From Pseudomonadota bacterium (lineage in GTDB: Bacteria > Pseudomonadota > Gammaproteobacteria > Burkholderiales > Burkholderiaceae_F), in assembly GCA_023443095.1 (NCBI GenBank), contig JAEZVV010000170.1, positions 1-64,000 on the forward strand: a stretch of DNA of 64,000 bases, given 5' to 3'. Shown piece by piece: positions 1-8,692 of the stretch. How positions within the stretch are numbered: position 1 is the stretch's first letter; every line of letters starts with the position of its first letter. Position numbers and translations under genes: made by a program. Below the pieces are notes generated by a model. It saw only the letters and a list, made by a program, of their open reading frames with translations, ran no database searches and was not told where the DNA came from.

Positions 1-783
1 GGGACGGCGGAACTGGTCGGCAGCCGTGAAAAAGCTGCGGCGATAGGCAAGCACCACCAGTAGCGCGGTGATGGCCGTGGCGCAGGCCAGCATGAACACC
101 ACCACCAGTTGGTAGCGCACCGCCAGCAGGGGCGAGGCGCCGGCCAGGATTTGCCCGGTCATCATGCCCGGCAGCGAGACGATGCCCACCACCGCCATGC
201 CGTTGATGGTCGGCATCATGGCGGCACTCATTGCCCGCCGCATCGGTTCGGCCGAGGCCTGCGCCGGGGTGGCGCCGAGCGCGAGCCAGGCCTCGACTTC
301 CGCCGCGCGGGCGACGAGTTCGGAGCGCAGGCGTTCGGCGCCCAGCGCCGCCGCGTTCATCGCGTTAGCGATCACCATGCCGGCGAGCGGAATCACGTAA
401 CGCGGGTCGTACCAGGGATCGACATGGACGATCACGGCCATCACGTAGACCAGGGTGAGCGCCGAGCCCACCAGGATGGCAAAACCGGTCAGCGCCGCCA
501 CCTGGCGGCGGGCGGCGAGCGCGATTTTCTGGCGTGAGGCGGCGGTATGCGCCGCCACGCTCACCATCACCAGAAGAAGGGCGGCCACCACCCACCATTG
601 TTCGGTGGCAAAGACCCAGACCAGCAGATAACCGGTGGCGAGCAGTTGCACCGTGGCGCGAGCGGCGCCGCTCAGGAGCTGGCGCGCCAGCCCGAGCTGC
701 TGCCATTGCGACAAGGCCACGGCCACCAGCACCAGGGCGGCGGCGGCGGCCAGTTGCAGCCAGCTGATATCGGCCGGGTGCAT
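1..783 (-). CDS. fetB: FetB/YbbM-type ABC permease (UPF0014), 3' end cut by window
   Basis: Membrane permease of a FetAB-type ABC exporter, a family linked to iron export and oxidative-stress resistance in E. coli. Reading the complement from ATG at 783 gives an uninterrupted 261-codon frame that runs off the window edge without a stop. It starts MHPADISWLQLAAAAALVL and has several hydrophobic segments. Family-typical stretches include a 'VIPLAGMVIANAMNAAALG' region near residue 130 and an 'ALGATPAQA ... PTINGMAVVGIVSLPGMMTGQILAG' region, as in UPF0014 proteins. Its ATG shares one base with the stop of the upstream ATPase gene (TAATG), so the two are translationally coupled. The C-terminus is missing. 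Identity of the family is firm; the metal exported is inferred from homologues. Confidence 0.85.
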   Translation of the reverse strand, partial: MHPADISWLQLAAAAALVLVAVALSQWQQLGLARQLLSGAARATVQLLATGYLLVWVFATEQWWVVAALLLVMVSVAAHTAASRQKIALAARRQVAALTGFAILVGSALTLVYVMAVIVHVDPWYDPRYVIPLAGMVIANAMNAAALGAERLRSELVARAAEVEAWLALGATPAQASAEPMRRAMSAAMMPTINGMAVVGIVSLPGMMTGQILAGASPLLAVRYQLVVVFMLACATAITALLVVLAYRRSFFTAADQFRRP

Positions 784-1532
784 TACTTGGCTCCGTTGAA
801 CAAGGTGGCGGCGGCCAGGAACTCGCGCGTGCGGACCTGGGTGGGGGTCTCGAAGAAGGCCGGGGCCGCGCCGCTTTCGACAATGCGGCCGGCCTCGAGC
901 ATCACTACCTGGCTGGCGCAGGCGCGCGCCTCCTCGAGCCGGTGCGAAACCATCACCAGAGTCAGCTGGTCCTGCTCCCGCAGCCGGATGAACAGGGCGA
1001 TCAGGTGTTCGGCGCTTTCGACGTCGAGCGAAGCCGTGGGTTCGTCGAGCAGCAGCACTTCGGGGCGGGTCATCAAGGCGCGTGCCACGGCGAGGCGTTG
1101 CTGTTCTCCGCCCGAGAGCTCGCCCGCCGTGCGGGTGAGCAGGCTGGCCGGCAGGCCGGCGCGATCGAGCGCCGTGCGGGCACGGGTATCGGCATCCGTC
1201 GGCAGGGAGCCGGCAATGCGCAGCGGCGCGAGCAGGTTGTCGGCGACGCTGCCGGGGAACATCGCGCTTTTCTGGAACACGAAGCCGATGCGGCGGCGCA
1301 GTTCCTTGACCGGGATCGAGTCGAGCGGCTGGCCACGCCAGGTGATGCTGCCGCGGCTCGGATCGTCGAGCCGGTTGAGAAGGCGCAGCAAGCTGCTCTT
1401 GCCGGCGCCGCTGGGGCCGATCAGGGCGCAGAAGGCCTGATCCGGAATGCTCAGATCGATTCCGGCGAGCAGGGTCCGGCCGTCTTTTTCCACCCCTACG
1501 CCGGAGAGGATCAGACCGTCGTCGTCCCTCAT
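783..1532 (-). CDS. fetA: FetA-type ABC transporter ATP-binding protein
   Basis: Cytoplasmic ATPase that powers the adjacent FetB-like permease. The 249-residue product carries a Walker A motif GPSGAGKSS near residue 35, a signature LSGGEQQR, and a Walker B motif VLLLDEPTASLD followed by the switch histidine (VSHR). The start at 1532 (MRDDDGL...) is chosen because the reading frame upstream of it is low-complexity Arg-rich sequence and because this ATG overlaps the stop of the preceding TerB-like gene (ATGA). The gene order TerB-like > ATPase > permease, with 1-4 base overlaps, indicates one operon. Iron export is the likely role by analogy to FetAB, but closely related ATPases serve other substrates. 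Confidence 0.85.
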   Translation of the reverse strand: MRDDDGLILSGVGVEKDGRTLLAGIDLSIPDQAFCALIGPSGAGKSSLLRLLNRLDDPSRGSITWRGQPLDSIPVKELRRRIGFVFQKSAMFPGSVADNLLAPLRIAGSLPTDADTRARTALDRAGLPASLLTRTAGELSGGEQQRLAVARALMTRPEVLLLDEPTASLDVESAEHLIALFIRLREQDQLTLVMVSHRLEEARACASQVVMLEAGRIVESGAAPAFFETPTQVRTREFLAAATLFNGAK

Positions 1533-1987
1533 TCCGGGGCCAGCCCGGCGGCGGCGCGGGCGCGCATCTTGGCGTGGATGTAGTCGCCGTGCGGCACGTG
1601 CAGCAGTTCTGCGATCTTGCGCACGGTCTGCTGTTCGGAGCCGGTGAGCACGGCGTCGGCATACGCGACCCGCCACATCATCTCGATCACGAGGATCTTC
1701 TGCGCCTGGCTGAACTGCTCGTTGATGAGCGAGGTGAACTGGAAACGGTCGGTGGCCTGGCGCACTTCCTGTTCGGCCAGATCGATCAGGGTATCGGCCT
1801 CGTCGGCGGAAAGACCGAACTTCTCGCGCACCGCGGCGAGGGCGGTCTGGCGTTCTACCTCGTCGATCTGGGCGTCGGCACGCAAGGTCTCGACCAGCAG
1901 GGCGGCGGTGGCGAGTTCAATGCTGTGTTTGTCGTCGCTCGCGGGCGCGAGCCGCTGGTCGAAGAAATCGCGGATGGCCTTGAGCAT
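1529..1987 (-). CDS. TerB-like (tellurite resistance/DjlA-type) protein
   Basis: A 152-residue, all-helical acidic protein beginning MLKAIRDFFDQRLAP. The pattern of the TerB/DjlA N-terminal fold is visible: 'IELATAALLVETLRADAQIDEVERQ' followed by 'ALAAVREKFGLSADEADTLI' and later 'EMMWRVAYADAVLTGSEQQTVRKIAELLHV', two repeats that each hold acidic metal-binding-like residues. No signal peptide is seen, so it is probably cytoplasmic. The start at 1987 is preferred over an upstream one at 2071, whose extra residues are unlike the family. It is first in an operon with fetA-fetB. The exact function of single-domain TerB proteins is unknown; a link to metal or membrane stress is inference. Confidence 0.75.
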   Translation of the reverse strand: MLKAIRDFFDQRLAPASDDKHSIELATAALLVETLRADAQIDEVERQTALAAVREKFGLSADEADTLIDLAEQEVRQATDRFQFTSLINEQFSQAQKILVIEMMWRVAYADAVLTGSEQQTVRKIAELLHVPHGDYIHAKMRARAAAGLAPE

Positions 1988-2178
1988 GGCGCAGGCACCT
2001 GATGGATTCGATGCCGCCAATTGTAAGCAGCGGGTCCGGCGCCCCTCGGCTGCGCCCAGTCGCGCCGGCACCGCGCGCTATCCCTTAGGAAATGATTCGT
2101 AGGGCACGTTCCATTCTGCCGATGGCCGCTCGGGCCCGTGATTGAAACAATCGATGCTCGTATTCCAGGAGCAGTTGC

Positions 2179-2877
2179 ATGAGTTGTCGTCGCGAGTTTT
2201 TGAGGTCGATCGCCGTGGGGGCGGTGGCGTGGACAGGGAGCGGACTGGCGCAGGCGACCCCGACGGGACGGCCGCGCTGGGGCATAGCGATCGACGTGCG
2301 CCTGTGCGTGGGCTGTCAGTCGTGCACCGTCAGCTGCGCGCTCGAGAACCGGGTGCCGGAAGGCCAGTACCGCACCCATGCCTGGACCTGGGAAGTCAAG
2401 GACGCGAACGGCCGCATCGGCCAGAGCCCCTTGCCGCAGCTGTGCAACCACTGCGAGCAGCCGCCTTGCGTGGAAGTCTGCCCGGCTGACGCCACCTTCC
2501 GCTCGCCCGAAGGGGTGGTGTTGATCGACAACGACCGCTGCCTCGGCTGCGGCGCTTGCGCCCAGGCCTGCCCTTACGGCGCCCGCTATGTCAATGCGGA
2601 GCACGGCAAGGTCGACAAGTGCAATTTCTGCCTCCACCGCGTTAACGCCGGCCTGCTGCCGGCCTGCGTCGACTCCTGCGTCGGCGGCGCGCGGGTCTTC
2701 GGCGATCTCGACGATCCGCATTCGGCCGTGAGCCGCCTGCTGGCGGCGAATAAGTCGCAGGTCCACGTTCTCAAGCCGGAAGCGGGGACGCGACCCAAGG
2801 TTTTCTACATCGGTCTGGATCAGGCCCTTGCCGCGGGCCAGGCACGCCCCGGCCTTCTCACCCCTGCCCAAGCCTGA
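2179..2877 (+). CDS. ttrB: Tetrathionate reductase iron-sulfur subunit TtrB
   Basis: Electron-transfer subunit of a periplasmic tetrathionate reductase. The 232-residue protein begins with a twin-arginine-like leader (RREFL at residues 4-8, then a hydrophobic stretch to about 26). It carries sixteen cysteines in four clusters (43/46/49/53, 89/92/97/101, 121/124/127/131, 148/151/163/167), enough for four [4Fe-4S] centres as in the DMSO-reductase/NrfC group. An AGGAG ribosome-binding site lies 8 bases before the ATG. The gene is followed after 7 bases by ttrA. Convergent ttrRS genes support tetrathionate as substrate. The membrane partner ttrC that normally sits between B and A is absent. Confidence 0.85.
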   Translation: MSCRREFLRSIAVGAVAWTGSGLAQATPTGRPRWGIAIDVRLCVGCQSCTVSCALENRVPEGQYRTHAWTWEVKDANGRIGQSPLPQLCNHCEQPPCVEVCPADATFRSPEGVVLIDNDRCLGCGACAQACPYGARYVNAEHGKVDKCNFCLHRVNAGLLPACVDSCVGGARVFGDLDDPHSAVSRLLAANKSQVHVLKPEAGTRPKVFYIGLDQALAAGQARPGLLTPAQA

Positions 2878-2884
2878 GGCCGCT

Positions 2885-5800
2885 ATGACTGAAGTGTTCA
2901 ATTCCTCCCGCCGTCAGATGATGGGCACGGCCACCGTAGCCGGTGCCGGTTTGGTGGCCGCCGCGGCCGTGCAGGCCGCCCCCCTGACCCCGCGCGAAGT
3001 GGGCGAGGCCAAGGTGTTCGGTCCCGCCGGCTGCGCTGCGCCCGAGTTCAAGATCGACCCCGCCAGCGGCGCGCTCGCGCTCAACCCCGCGCAGCAAGTG
3101 AGCTATACCAGCTGTCTCGGCTGCGTCACCCAATGCAGCGTGCGGGTGCGGATCGACCGCCAGAGCGGTCAGGTGATCCGAGTGGCCGGCAACCCCTTCA
3201 GCCCGCTGTCGACGACGGTCCAGCTGCCGTATTCGGCAACGATCCGGCAGAGTTTCCTCAGTCTCAGCCGGCAGGGCGAGCAGGGCCTGGCCGGACGTTC
3301 GACCGCTTGTGGCCGCGGCGCCGAAGCCGCGGCTACGGCGCAGTCGCCGCACCGGGTCCTGACCCCGCTCAAGCGGGTTGGCCCACGCAACGGCGGCCAG
3401 TGGCAGCCGATCAGCTTCGAGCAGCTGCTGAGCGAGATCTGCGACGGCGGCAACCTGTTCGGCGAAGGCCATGTGGCCGGCCTGCGGGCTTTGCGCGACC
3501 TGTCGCCGATCGACCCGCAGCAGCCCGGGCTGGGAGCTAAGGTCAACCAGGTGGCGATGTTGAACGGCGTCGCTGACGGCCGCGACGCCCTGGTGCGGCG
3601 TTTCATCCAGCAGGCCTACGGCACGATCAACTTCGTCGGCCACGGCTCGTATTGCGGCGGCGCCTACCGCTCCGGTTCGGGCGCGGTGTTTGGCGACAAG
3701 CGCCGCATGCCACACGCCAAACCCGACTTCGAGAACATCGAGTTCTGCATCTTCATCGGCACCGCGCCTTCGAACGCCGGCAACCCCTTCAAGCGCCAGG
3801 CGGCGCTGCTGGCCCGCGCCCGCACCGAAGGCAAGCTCAGCTACGTCGTGATCGATCCGGTCCTGACCCAGGCCCAGACCGTGGCAGTGGGGAGCCGCAG
3901 CCGCTGGATCCCGATCCGGCCGGCCACCGACGGTGCCCTGGCGATGGCGATGATCCGCTGGATTCTCGAGCAGGAGCGTTACGACGCCCGTTTCCTGGCT
4001 GCGCCCAACGCGAATGCCGCCAAGGCTGCGGGCGAGGCCTCGTGGAGCAATGCCAGCCATCTGGTGATCACCTCGGCCAAGCACCCGCGCAGCGGCCGTT
4101 TCCTGCGCGCGAGCGACCTTGGCCGCCCCATCACCGGCGAGCGCTACGGCGACGACGACGCCTATGTCGCCATCGACGCCGCCTCGGGCCAGCTCGTCAG
4201 CACGGCCGAGGCGGGCGGACCGGCGCGCCTATTCCACGAAGGAACGCTGGAGATCGGCGGCGCGGCGGTGGAAGTCAAGACCGCGCTGAGCTTGCTGCGG
4301 GAATCGGCGCAGCAGCAGACGCTCGAGCAGTATTCGCAAGCCTGCGGCATCCCGGTGGCGACCATCGTCGAGCTCGCGCGCGAGTTCACCAGCCATGGCA
4401 AGAAAGCGGCGGTCAACCTGCACGGCGGCATGATGGCGGGCAACGGTTTTGCCAACGCCCATGCGCTGGTCATGCTCAACGTGCTGATCGGCAACCTCAA
4501 CCGCAAGGGCGGAACCCTGGTCAACGGCGGCGTCTTCCCCGACGCCGGCAAAGGCCCGCGTTACAACCTGGCCGATTTCGACGGCGCGGTGACGCCCAAG
4601 GGCACTCCGCTCGGCCGCAACGTTCCTTACGAAAAAAGCGCCGAGTTCGAACGCAAGCGGGCCTCGGGTTCGCCGTATCCGGCGCAGCAGCCGTGGTTCC
4701 CGAACGCGCCCCAGCTCGCCACCGAATGGCTGAGCGCGGCGTTTTCGAACTACCCGTATTCGCTCAAGGCCTTGCTGCTGTGGAACACCAATCCGCTCTA
4801 CGGCGTGGCCGGCCTGCGTTCGCAGGTCGAGCGTGATCTGGCCGACCCGAAGAAGCTGCCGCTGATCATTGCGATCGACCCCTTCATCAACGAGACCACG
4901 GCATTTGCGGACTACATCGTTCCCGACACGGTGTTTACTGAGAGCTGGGGCTGGGCTGCGCCCTGGGGGGCGGTGCCGACCAAGATGACGACGGCACGCT
5001 GGCCGGTGGTGGCGCCGCGCACGCAACGCCTCGCCGACGGCCAGCCGCTGTCGGTCGACAGCTTCGTGATCGCCTTGGCCAAGCGGCTGGGCTTGCCCGG
5101 CTTTGGTGCGGGAGCGATCACCGACCGCAACGGTGGCCGCCACGGTCTCGACCGGGCCGAGGACTGGTATCTGCGCGGCGGCGCCAACATCGCTTTTGCC
5201 GGCACGCCGGTGGCCGATGCCAGCGATGACGATCTCGCCCTGTGTGGAGTTGATAACCTGCGCCCGCAACTTGAAAAGATCCTGGGCGGAGACGAGTGGC
5301 GCAAGGTGGCGGCAGTGCTGGCCCATGGCGGCCGCTTCCAGAATGCGGCCGAGACCTACACCGGCGAGGTCGCCACCAACCGCTTCCCGCGCCCGCTGCT
5401 GGTCTACAACGAAGAGGTCGCGGCGTCCCGCGATTCTTTCAGCGGCCAACGGCTGGCCGGGGTGCCGGTCTGGTCGGCGCCGCGTTTTTCCGACGGCAGC
5501 AGCGTCCGCCAGCATTTCCCCGAAAAGGACTGGCCGCTCGCCCTGGTCAGCTACAAGTCGCCGCTGCAGAGTTCGTACAGCATCGGGCTCGATCGCCTGC
5601 GCAGCCTGCATCCGGTCAATGCGGTCCTGCTCCACCCGGTCGACGCCCAGGCGCTTGGCGTTGCCGACGGCGCGGCCGTGATAGTCGAAACGCCGGGCGG
5701 CAGCGTCCGCCTGCAGGCCCGGGTCACGGAAGGCGTGACGCGCGGCGTGGCGGCGATCGAACACGGCTTCGGCCACCGCGAGCTGGGGGCCCGCGCCCAC

Positions 5801-5968
5801 CGCATCGGCGGCCAGCTGCAGCCGGCCAAACCGGGGCTGGGGGCGGGGGTCAACCTCAACGACCTCGGCCTCGCCGACCCGACCCGCAAGACCCGCGCGC
5901 TCTGGCTCGATCCGGTGGCCGGGAGTTCGGTCCGCAACGGCCTGCCGGCGCGGATCAAAAAGGCCTGA
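2885..5968 (+). CDS. ttrA: Tetrathionate reductase catalytic molybdopterin subunit TtrA
   Basis: Catalytic subunit that reduces tetrathionate to two thiosulfate in the periplasm using a bis-MGD molybdenum cofactor. The 1027-residue length fits TtrA, which is longer than PsrA/PhsA. A Tat leader is present (RRQMMG, residues 9-14, then an Ala-rich core ending near AAP). The N-terminal [4Fe-4S] site is C77-x2-C80-x3-C84 with C142. A cysteine at about 257 (GHGSYCGG) is the probable Mo ligand. A C-terminal MopB-binding domain follows (about 870-1000). The start MTEVF at 2885 gives the complete Tat leader. The gene ends 4 bases before the convergent ttrR stop. Assignment rests on length, Cys pattern and the neighbouring ttrRS. 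Confidence 0.85.
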   Translation: MTEVFNSSRRQMMGTATVAGAGLVAAAAVQAAPLTPREVGEAKVFGPAGCAAPEFKIDPASGALALNPAQQVSYTSCLGCVTQCSVRVRIDRQSGQVIRVAGNPFSPLSTTVQLPYSATIRQSFLSLSRQGEQGLAGRSTACGRGAEAAATAQSPHRVLTPLKRVGPRNGGQWQPISFEQLLSEICDGGNLFGEGHVAGLRALRDLSPIDPQQPGLGAKVNQVAMLNGVADGRDALVRRFIQQAYGTINFVGHGSYCGGAYRSGSGAVFGDKRRMPHAKPDFENIEFCIFIGTAPSNAGNPFKRQAALLARARTEGKLSYVVIDPVLTQAQTVAVGSRSRWIPIRPATDGALAMAMIRWILEQERYDARFLAAPNANAAKAAGEASWSNASHLVITSAKHPRSGRFLRASDLGRPITGERYGDDDAYVAIDAASGQLVSTAEAGGPARLFHEGTLEIGGAAVEVKTALSLLRESAQQQTLEQYSQACGIPVATIVELAREFTSHGKKAAVNLHGGMMAGNGFANAHALVMLNVLIGNLNRKGGTLVNGGVFPDAGKGPRYNLADFDGAVTPKGTPLGRNVPYEKSAEFERKRASGSPYPAQQPWFPNAPQLATEWLSAAFSNYPYSLKALLLWNTNPLYGVAGLRSQVERDLADPKKLPLIIAIDPFINETTAFADYIVPDTVFTESWGWAAPWGAVPTKMTTARWPVVAPRTQRLADGQPLSVDSFVIALAKRLGLPGFGAGAITDRNGGRHGLDRAEDWYLRGGANIAFAGTPVADASDDDLALCGVDNLRPQLEKILGGDEWRKVAAVLAHGGRFQNAAETYTGEVATNRFPRPLLVYNEEVAASRDSFSGQRLAGVPVWSAPRFSDGSSVRQHFPEKDWPLALVSYKSPLQSSYSIGLDRLRSLHPVNAVLLHPVDAQALGVADGAAVIVETPGGSVRLQARVTEGVTRGVAAIEHGFGHRELGARAHRIGGQLQPAKPGLGAGVNLNDLGLADPTRKTRALWLDPVAGSSVRNGLPARIKKA

Positions 5969-5972
5969 CCGG

Positions 5973-6605
5973 TCAGCGCTTTTCGCCCAGGCGGATGAGC
6001 AAGGTGGCGAGCTCGGCGGCCGAGCCGGCCGCCATCTTGTGCAGGGCGTTGGCGCGGTGGACGTGAACCGTTTTTTCGGCGATGCCGAGTTCGGCCGCGA
6101 TCAGCTTGTTGGCCATGCCTTCGGCCACCAGCCGCGCCACCTCGCGTTCGCGTGGGGTGAGGTCGAGAAAGGCGCGGCGCAGGTCGCGCAGCTCGTTCAG
6201 CGCGGCGTGCGCTTCGCAGCTGCGGCGCACGGCGCCGCTGACGGCTTCGATCAGCGCCTGGTCGCGGAAAGGCTTTTCGATGAAGTCGATCGCTCCGGCC
6301 TTCATCGCGTTGACCACCATCGAGACGTCGGCGTGGCCGGTGAGGAAGATGATGGGCAAGTCGATCTCGTGGCGCGCCATCACCTGCTGCAGTTCGAGCC
6401 CGCTCATGCCCGGCATCCGCACGTCGAGCACCAGACAGCCCGGGCGGTGGGCCTGGGGATCGGCCAGGAAGTGGTTGGCGCTCGGGTATTGCATCACCGG
6501 CAGATCCACCGATTCGATCAGGAAGGCGAGCGCGCGGCGCATCGCGTCGTCATCGTCGATCACCCGCACCAGAGGGCGGGCAAGCTCTTCAACTGCAGAG
6601 TTCAT
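5973..6605 (-). CDS. ttrR: TtrR-type response regulator (receiver + LuxR HTH)
   Basis: Cytoplasmic transcription factor of a two-component system. The 210-residue protein has an N-terminal receiver domain with the acidic pocket (DDDD at 17-20), the phospho-acceptor Asp61 in 'CLVLDVRMPGMSG', the conserved Thr in 'IFLTGHAD' and Lys in 'IEKPF'. The C-terminal NarL/FixJ-type helix-turn-helix (LTPREREVARLVAEGMANK...) spans about 140-200. The start codon overlaps the stop of ttrS by the ATGA arrangement, so they are coupled. By analogy with Salmonella TtrSR it should activate ttrBA when tetrathionate is present. FixJ/TodT-like regulators look similar; the partner kinase decides the call. Confidence 0.8.
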   Translation of the reverse strand: MNSAVEELARPLVRVIDDDDAMRRALAFLIESVDLPVMQYPSANHFLADPQAHRPGCLVLDVRMPGMSGLELQQVMARHEIDLPIIFLTGHADVSMVVNAMKAGAIDFIEKPFRDQALIEAVSGAVRRSCEAHAALNELRDLRRAFLDLTPREREVARLVAEGMANKLIAAELGIAEKTVHVHRANALHKMAAGSAAELATLLIRLGEKR

Positions 6606-8404
6606 TTGAGTTCCGGTAATTCAAAGCCCACCGACAAGCCGCCAGTGGGCCGGCGTTGAACCAGCATGCGGCCGCCGTGGGCTTCGATGATGCCGTGGCA
6701 GATCGAAAGTCCCAGGCCCAGCCCGTCGGATTTGGTCGTGAAAAAGGGTTCGAAGAAGCGGTCGAGCTCGAAATCGCCGACGGTCGCGCCGTTGTCTTCG
6801 ACCACGAAGCGCCAGTGTTGCGACCGGGCTTCGATCGCCACGCCGACCCAGGGCGTGGCCTGCGGCGGGCGCGGCGCATCGAGCGCATTTTTGATCAGAT
6901 TGACCATCACCTGCTGCAACTGGAGTGAATCGCCGATTACCTTGGCGCTGGCGGGCAGGCGGGTCTCGATCGAGGGGTAACGCGCGGCGATGCCGGAGAA
7001 CATCGCCAGCGATTCGCGCGCCACGGCGCACAGATCGCATTCGACATACGAGACGGCCCGCTTGCGGGCGAAGGAACGGATGCGCTGGACGATGCCCCCG
7101 GCGCGTTCGGACTGCAGGGCGATGTCGCGCGCAACCGTGGCCAGCGGCACCGGATCGGCGCCGGACTGCAGCCGCCGCTCGAGCCCGCGGGCAAAGCTGC
7201 CGATCGCCGCCAGCGGCTGGTTGATCTCGTGCGCCACCATGCTCGATATCTCGCCCAGCATGCCGAGCCGGGCAAGGTGGTCGATCCGCTCCTGCTGCGC
7301 GCGCTGGCGGCGTTCGAGTTCGTCGCGTGCATCGAGCGCCCGCCTCAGTTCGGCGGTGCGGGCGCGCACCGTGCGCTGGGTGAGCAAGACGTGCAGGATC
7401 CCGGCAGCGGCAAAGACCCCCACCGCGGCAAACATCAGCCAGAAGCGCCGGATCAGGTCGAACACCGTCAGCGGCTTGGTGTTGGCGTAGCGGCCGAGTT
7501 CGAGTTCGCGGAACAACTGGTCGACCGGGCGGTAATCGCCCGCCATCGTCCATTCGAAACCGTCTTCGGCGGCCGGCATGGTGAGCAGCGCCGTGCTGAC
7601 CTCGCGCGCCAGGCTCGACGAGGTGCGGGCCACCGCCGCCACCAGCCAGTCGGGGTAGACCTGGGTCGAATGTTCACACGAGAGGTCGTCGTTGGCTTGG
7701 CGGTTGATGACTTTGAGCTCGCCGGGCGGCAAGGTGCCGGCGAGCTCAAGCTGCTCGATCACGCAGGCGCGGACGACGCCGACATCGACGCGGCGGTCGA
7801 GCACGGCGTTGACGGTGTTGCGATACGGGTAGCCGCTGAAGCTCAGGACTGCGAAGTCGCGCTCGGGAACGAGCCCGTGGCGGCGGATCTCGCGCAGCGC
7901 CACCAGCCAGCCGCCAAAGCCGTGGCGGTCGACGCCTTCGACCCGTTTTCCGACCAGGTCCGACAGGTGATTGATGTCGTGGCGGTCGGCGCGGACAAAA
8001 ATCGCCGAGGCCAGCGAGCGTTCCGGCGACCGGGAGAACGGCGACTTTAGGCTGACCAGACGGCGCAGACCGTTGCGTTCGAGTTCGGTGTAGAGGCCGG
8101 GGTTGAGGATGATGAAATCGAAGCGGCCGCTCACGGTGGCGCGATGAACGCCGGCGATGTCCAGCGGTTCGACCGTGATCGGATGCTCGGGCAAGGCCTG
8201 GTGCAGGCGCTTGATGGTCGAGGCCCAGGCCGGGAAGTCGCGGTCGCGGCTCATCGCGGTCAGGATGCCGATGCGGATCGGTGTCCCGAGGCCGTGCCCC
8301 TGGAGCGGGCCGCCCGCGGGCGGCTGCGGCGCGGCGGCAAAAGGCAGCAAGGCGACCACCGCCGCAGCGCCGAGCCGCCGCAGCGCTTTCAGATACCGAT
8401 TCAT
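6602..8404 (-). CDS. ttrS: TtrS-type tetrathionate sensor histidine kinase
   Basis: Membrane sensor kinase of 600 residues. After a signal-like N-terminus (about 1-30) comes a periplasmic PhnD/substrate-binding-like domain (about 41-300: 'PIRIGILTA', 'FDFIILNPGLYTEL', 'LVGKRVEGVDRHGFGG'). A single transmembrane helix follows (about 321-343), then a coiled-coil, a HisKA domain with phospho-acceptor His392 (VAHEINQPLAA) and an ATPase domain with N box (NLIKNALDA) and G boxes (DNGATVG, GLGLGLSICHGI). This architecture is that of TtrS. It is transcribed with ttrR towards ttrBA. The tetrathionate ligand is inferred from the neighbours; related PhnD-kinases bind other anions. Confidence 0.8.
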   Translation of the reverse strand: MNRYLKALRRLGAAAVVALLPFAAAPQPPAGGPLQGHGLGTPIRIGILTAMSRDRDFPAWASTIKRLHQALPEHPITVEPLDIAGVHRATVSGRFDFIILNPGLYTELERNGLRRLVSLKSPFSRSPERSLASAIFVRADRHDINHLSDLVGKRVEGVDRHGFGGWLVALREIRRHGLVPERDFAVLSFSGYPYRNTVNAVLDRRVDVGVVRACVIEQLELAGTLPPGELKVINRQANDDLSCEHSTQVYPDWLVAAVARTSSSLAREVSTALLTMPAAEDGFEWTMAGDYRPVDQLFRELELGRYANTKPLTVFDLIRRFWLMFAAVGVFAAAGILHVLLTQRTVRARTAELRRALDARDELERRQRAQQERIDHLARLGMLGEISSMVAHEINQPLAAIGSFARGLERRLQSGADPVPLATVARDIALQSERAGGIVQRIRSFARKRAVSYVECDLCAVARESLAMFSGIAARYPSIETRLPASAKVIGDSLQLQQVMVNLIKNALDAPRPPQATPWVGVAIEARSQHWRFVVEDNGATVGDFELDRFFEPFFTTKSDGLGLGLSICHGIIEAHGGRMLVQRRPTGGLSVGFELPELK

Positions 8405-8692
8405 GGTTAAGCGACTCTAGGTGATACGTCCCGCGGCGGCCGTGGGCCAGATCAAGTGGCGCGCGCGCCACAGCGGCCCTAAGAACACTTACCTAGGTGG
8501 ATGGCGAATTTTGACGGGGTGGACTGGATGCGCGCTTACGCGGAAGCGCTAGACCTTCTGCCGCTATTGATCGCGCATAAGCATAACGCCTTGGAGATAG
8601 ATCGAATGGCTGCAGCGGCGCGTATGTGGCGTGCCGTGACAGCCTAGGCAAACGAGCTGGCCGGGCTGTCGGGCTATCGATGGAGGCGTGTT
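8405..8692. promoter_or_regulatory. Divergent intergenic region ttrS / second molybdoenzyme operon
   Basis: 288 bases separate two divergently transcribed units. The segment must hold both promoters. A good ribosome-binding site (GGAGG) precedes the ATG at 8693. I found no convincing FNR-type palindrome; a TTGAT half-site at 8567 lacks its partner. Confidence 0.4.

Noticed and set aside
2142..2155. FNR-like TTGAAACAATCGAT upstream of ttrB
   Set aside because: Second half-site does not match the consensus; the ATTG/CAAT symmetry is too short to call an operator.
8567..8580. FNR-like site TTGATCGCGCATAA upstream of the molybdoenzyme operon
   Set aside because: Only the first half-site fits TTGAT-N4-ATCAA; the second half has three mismatches.
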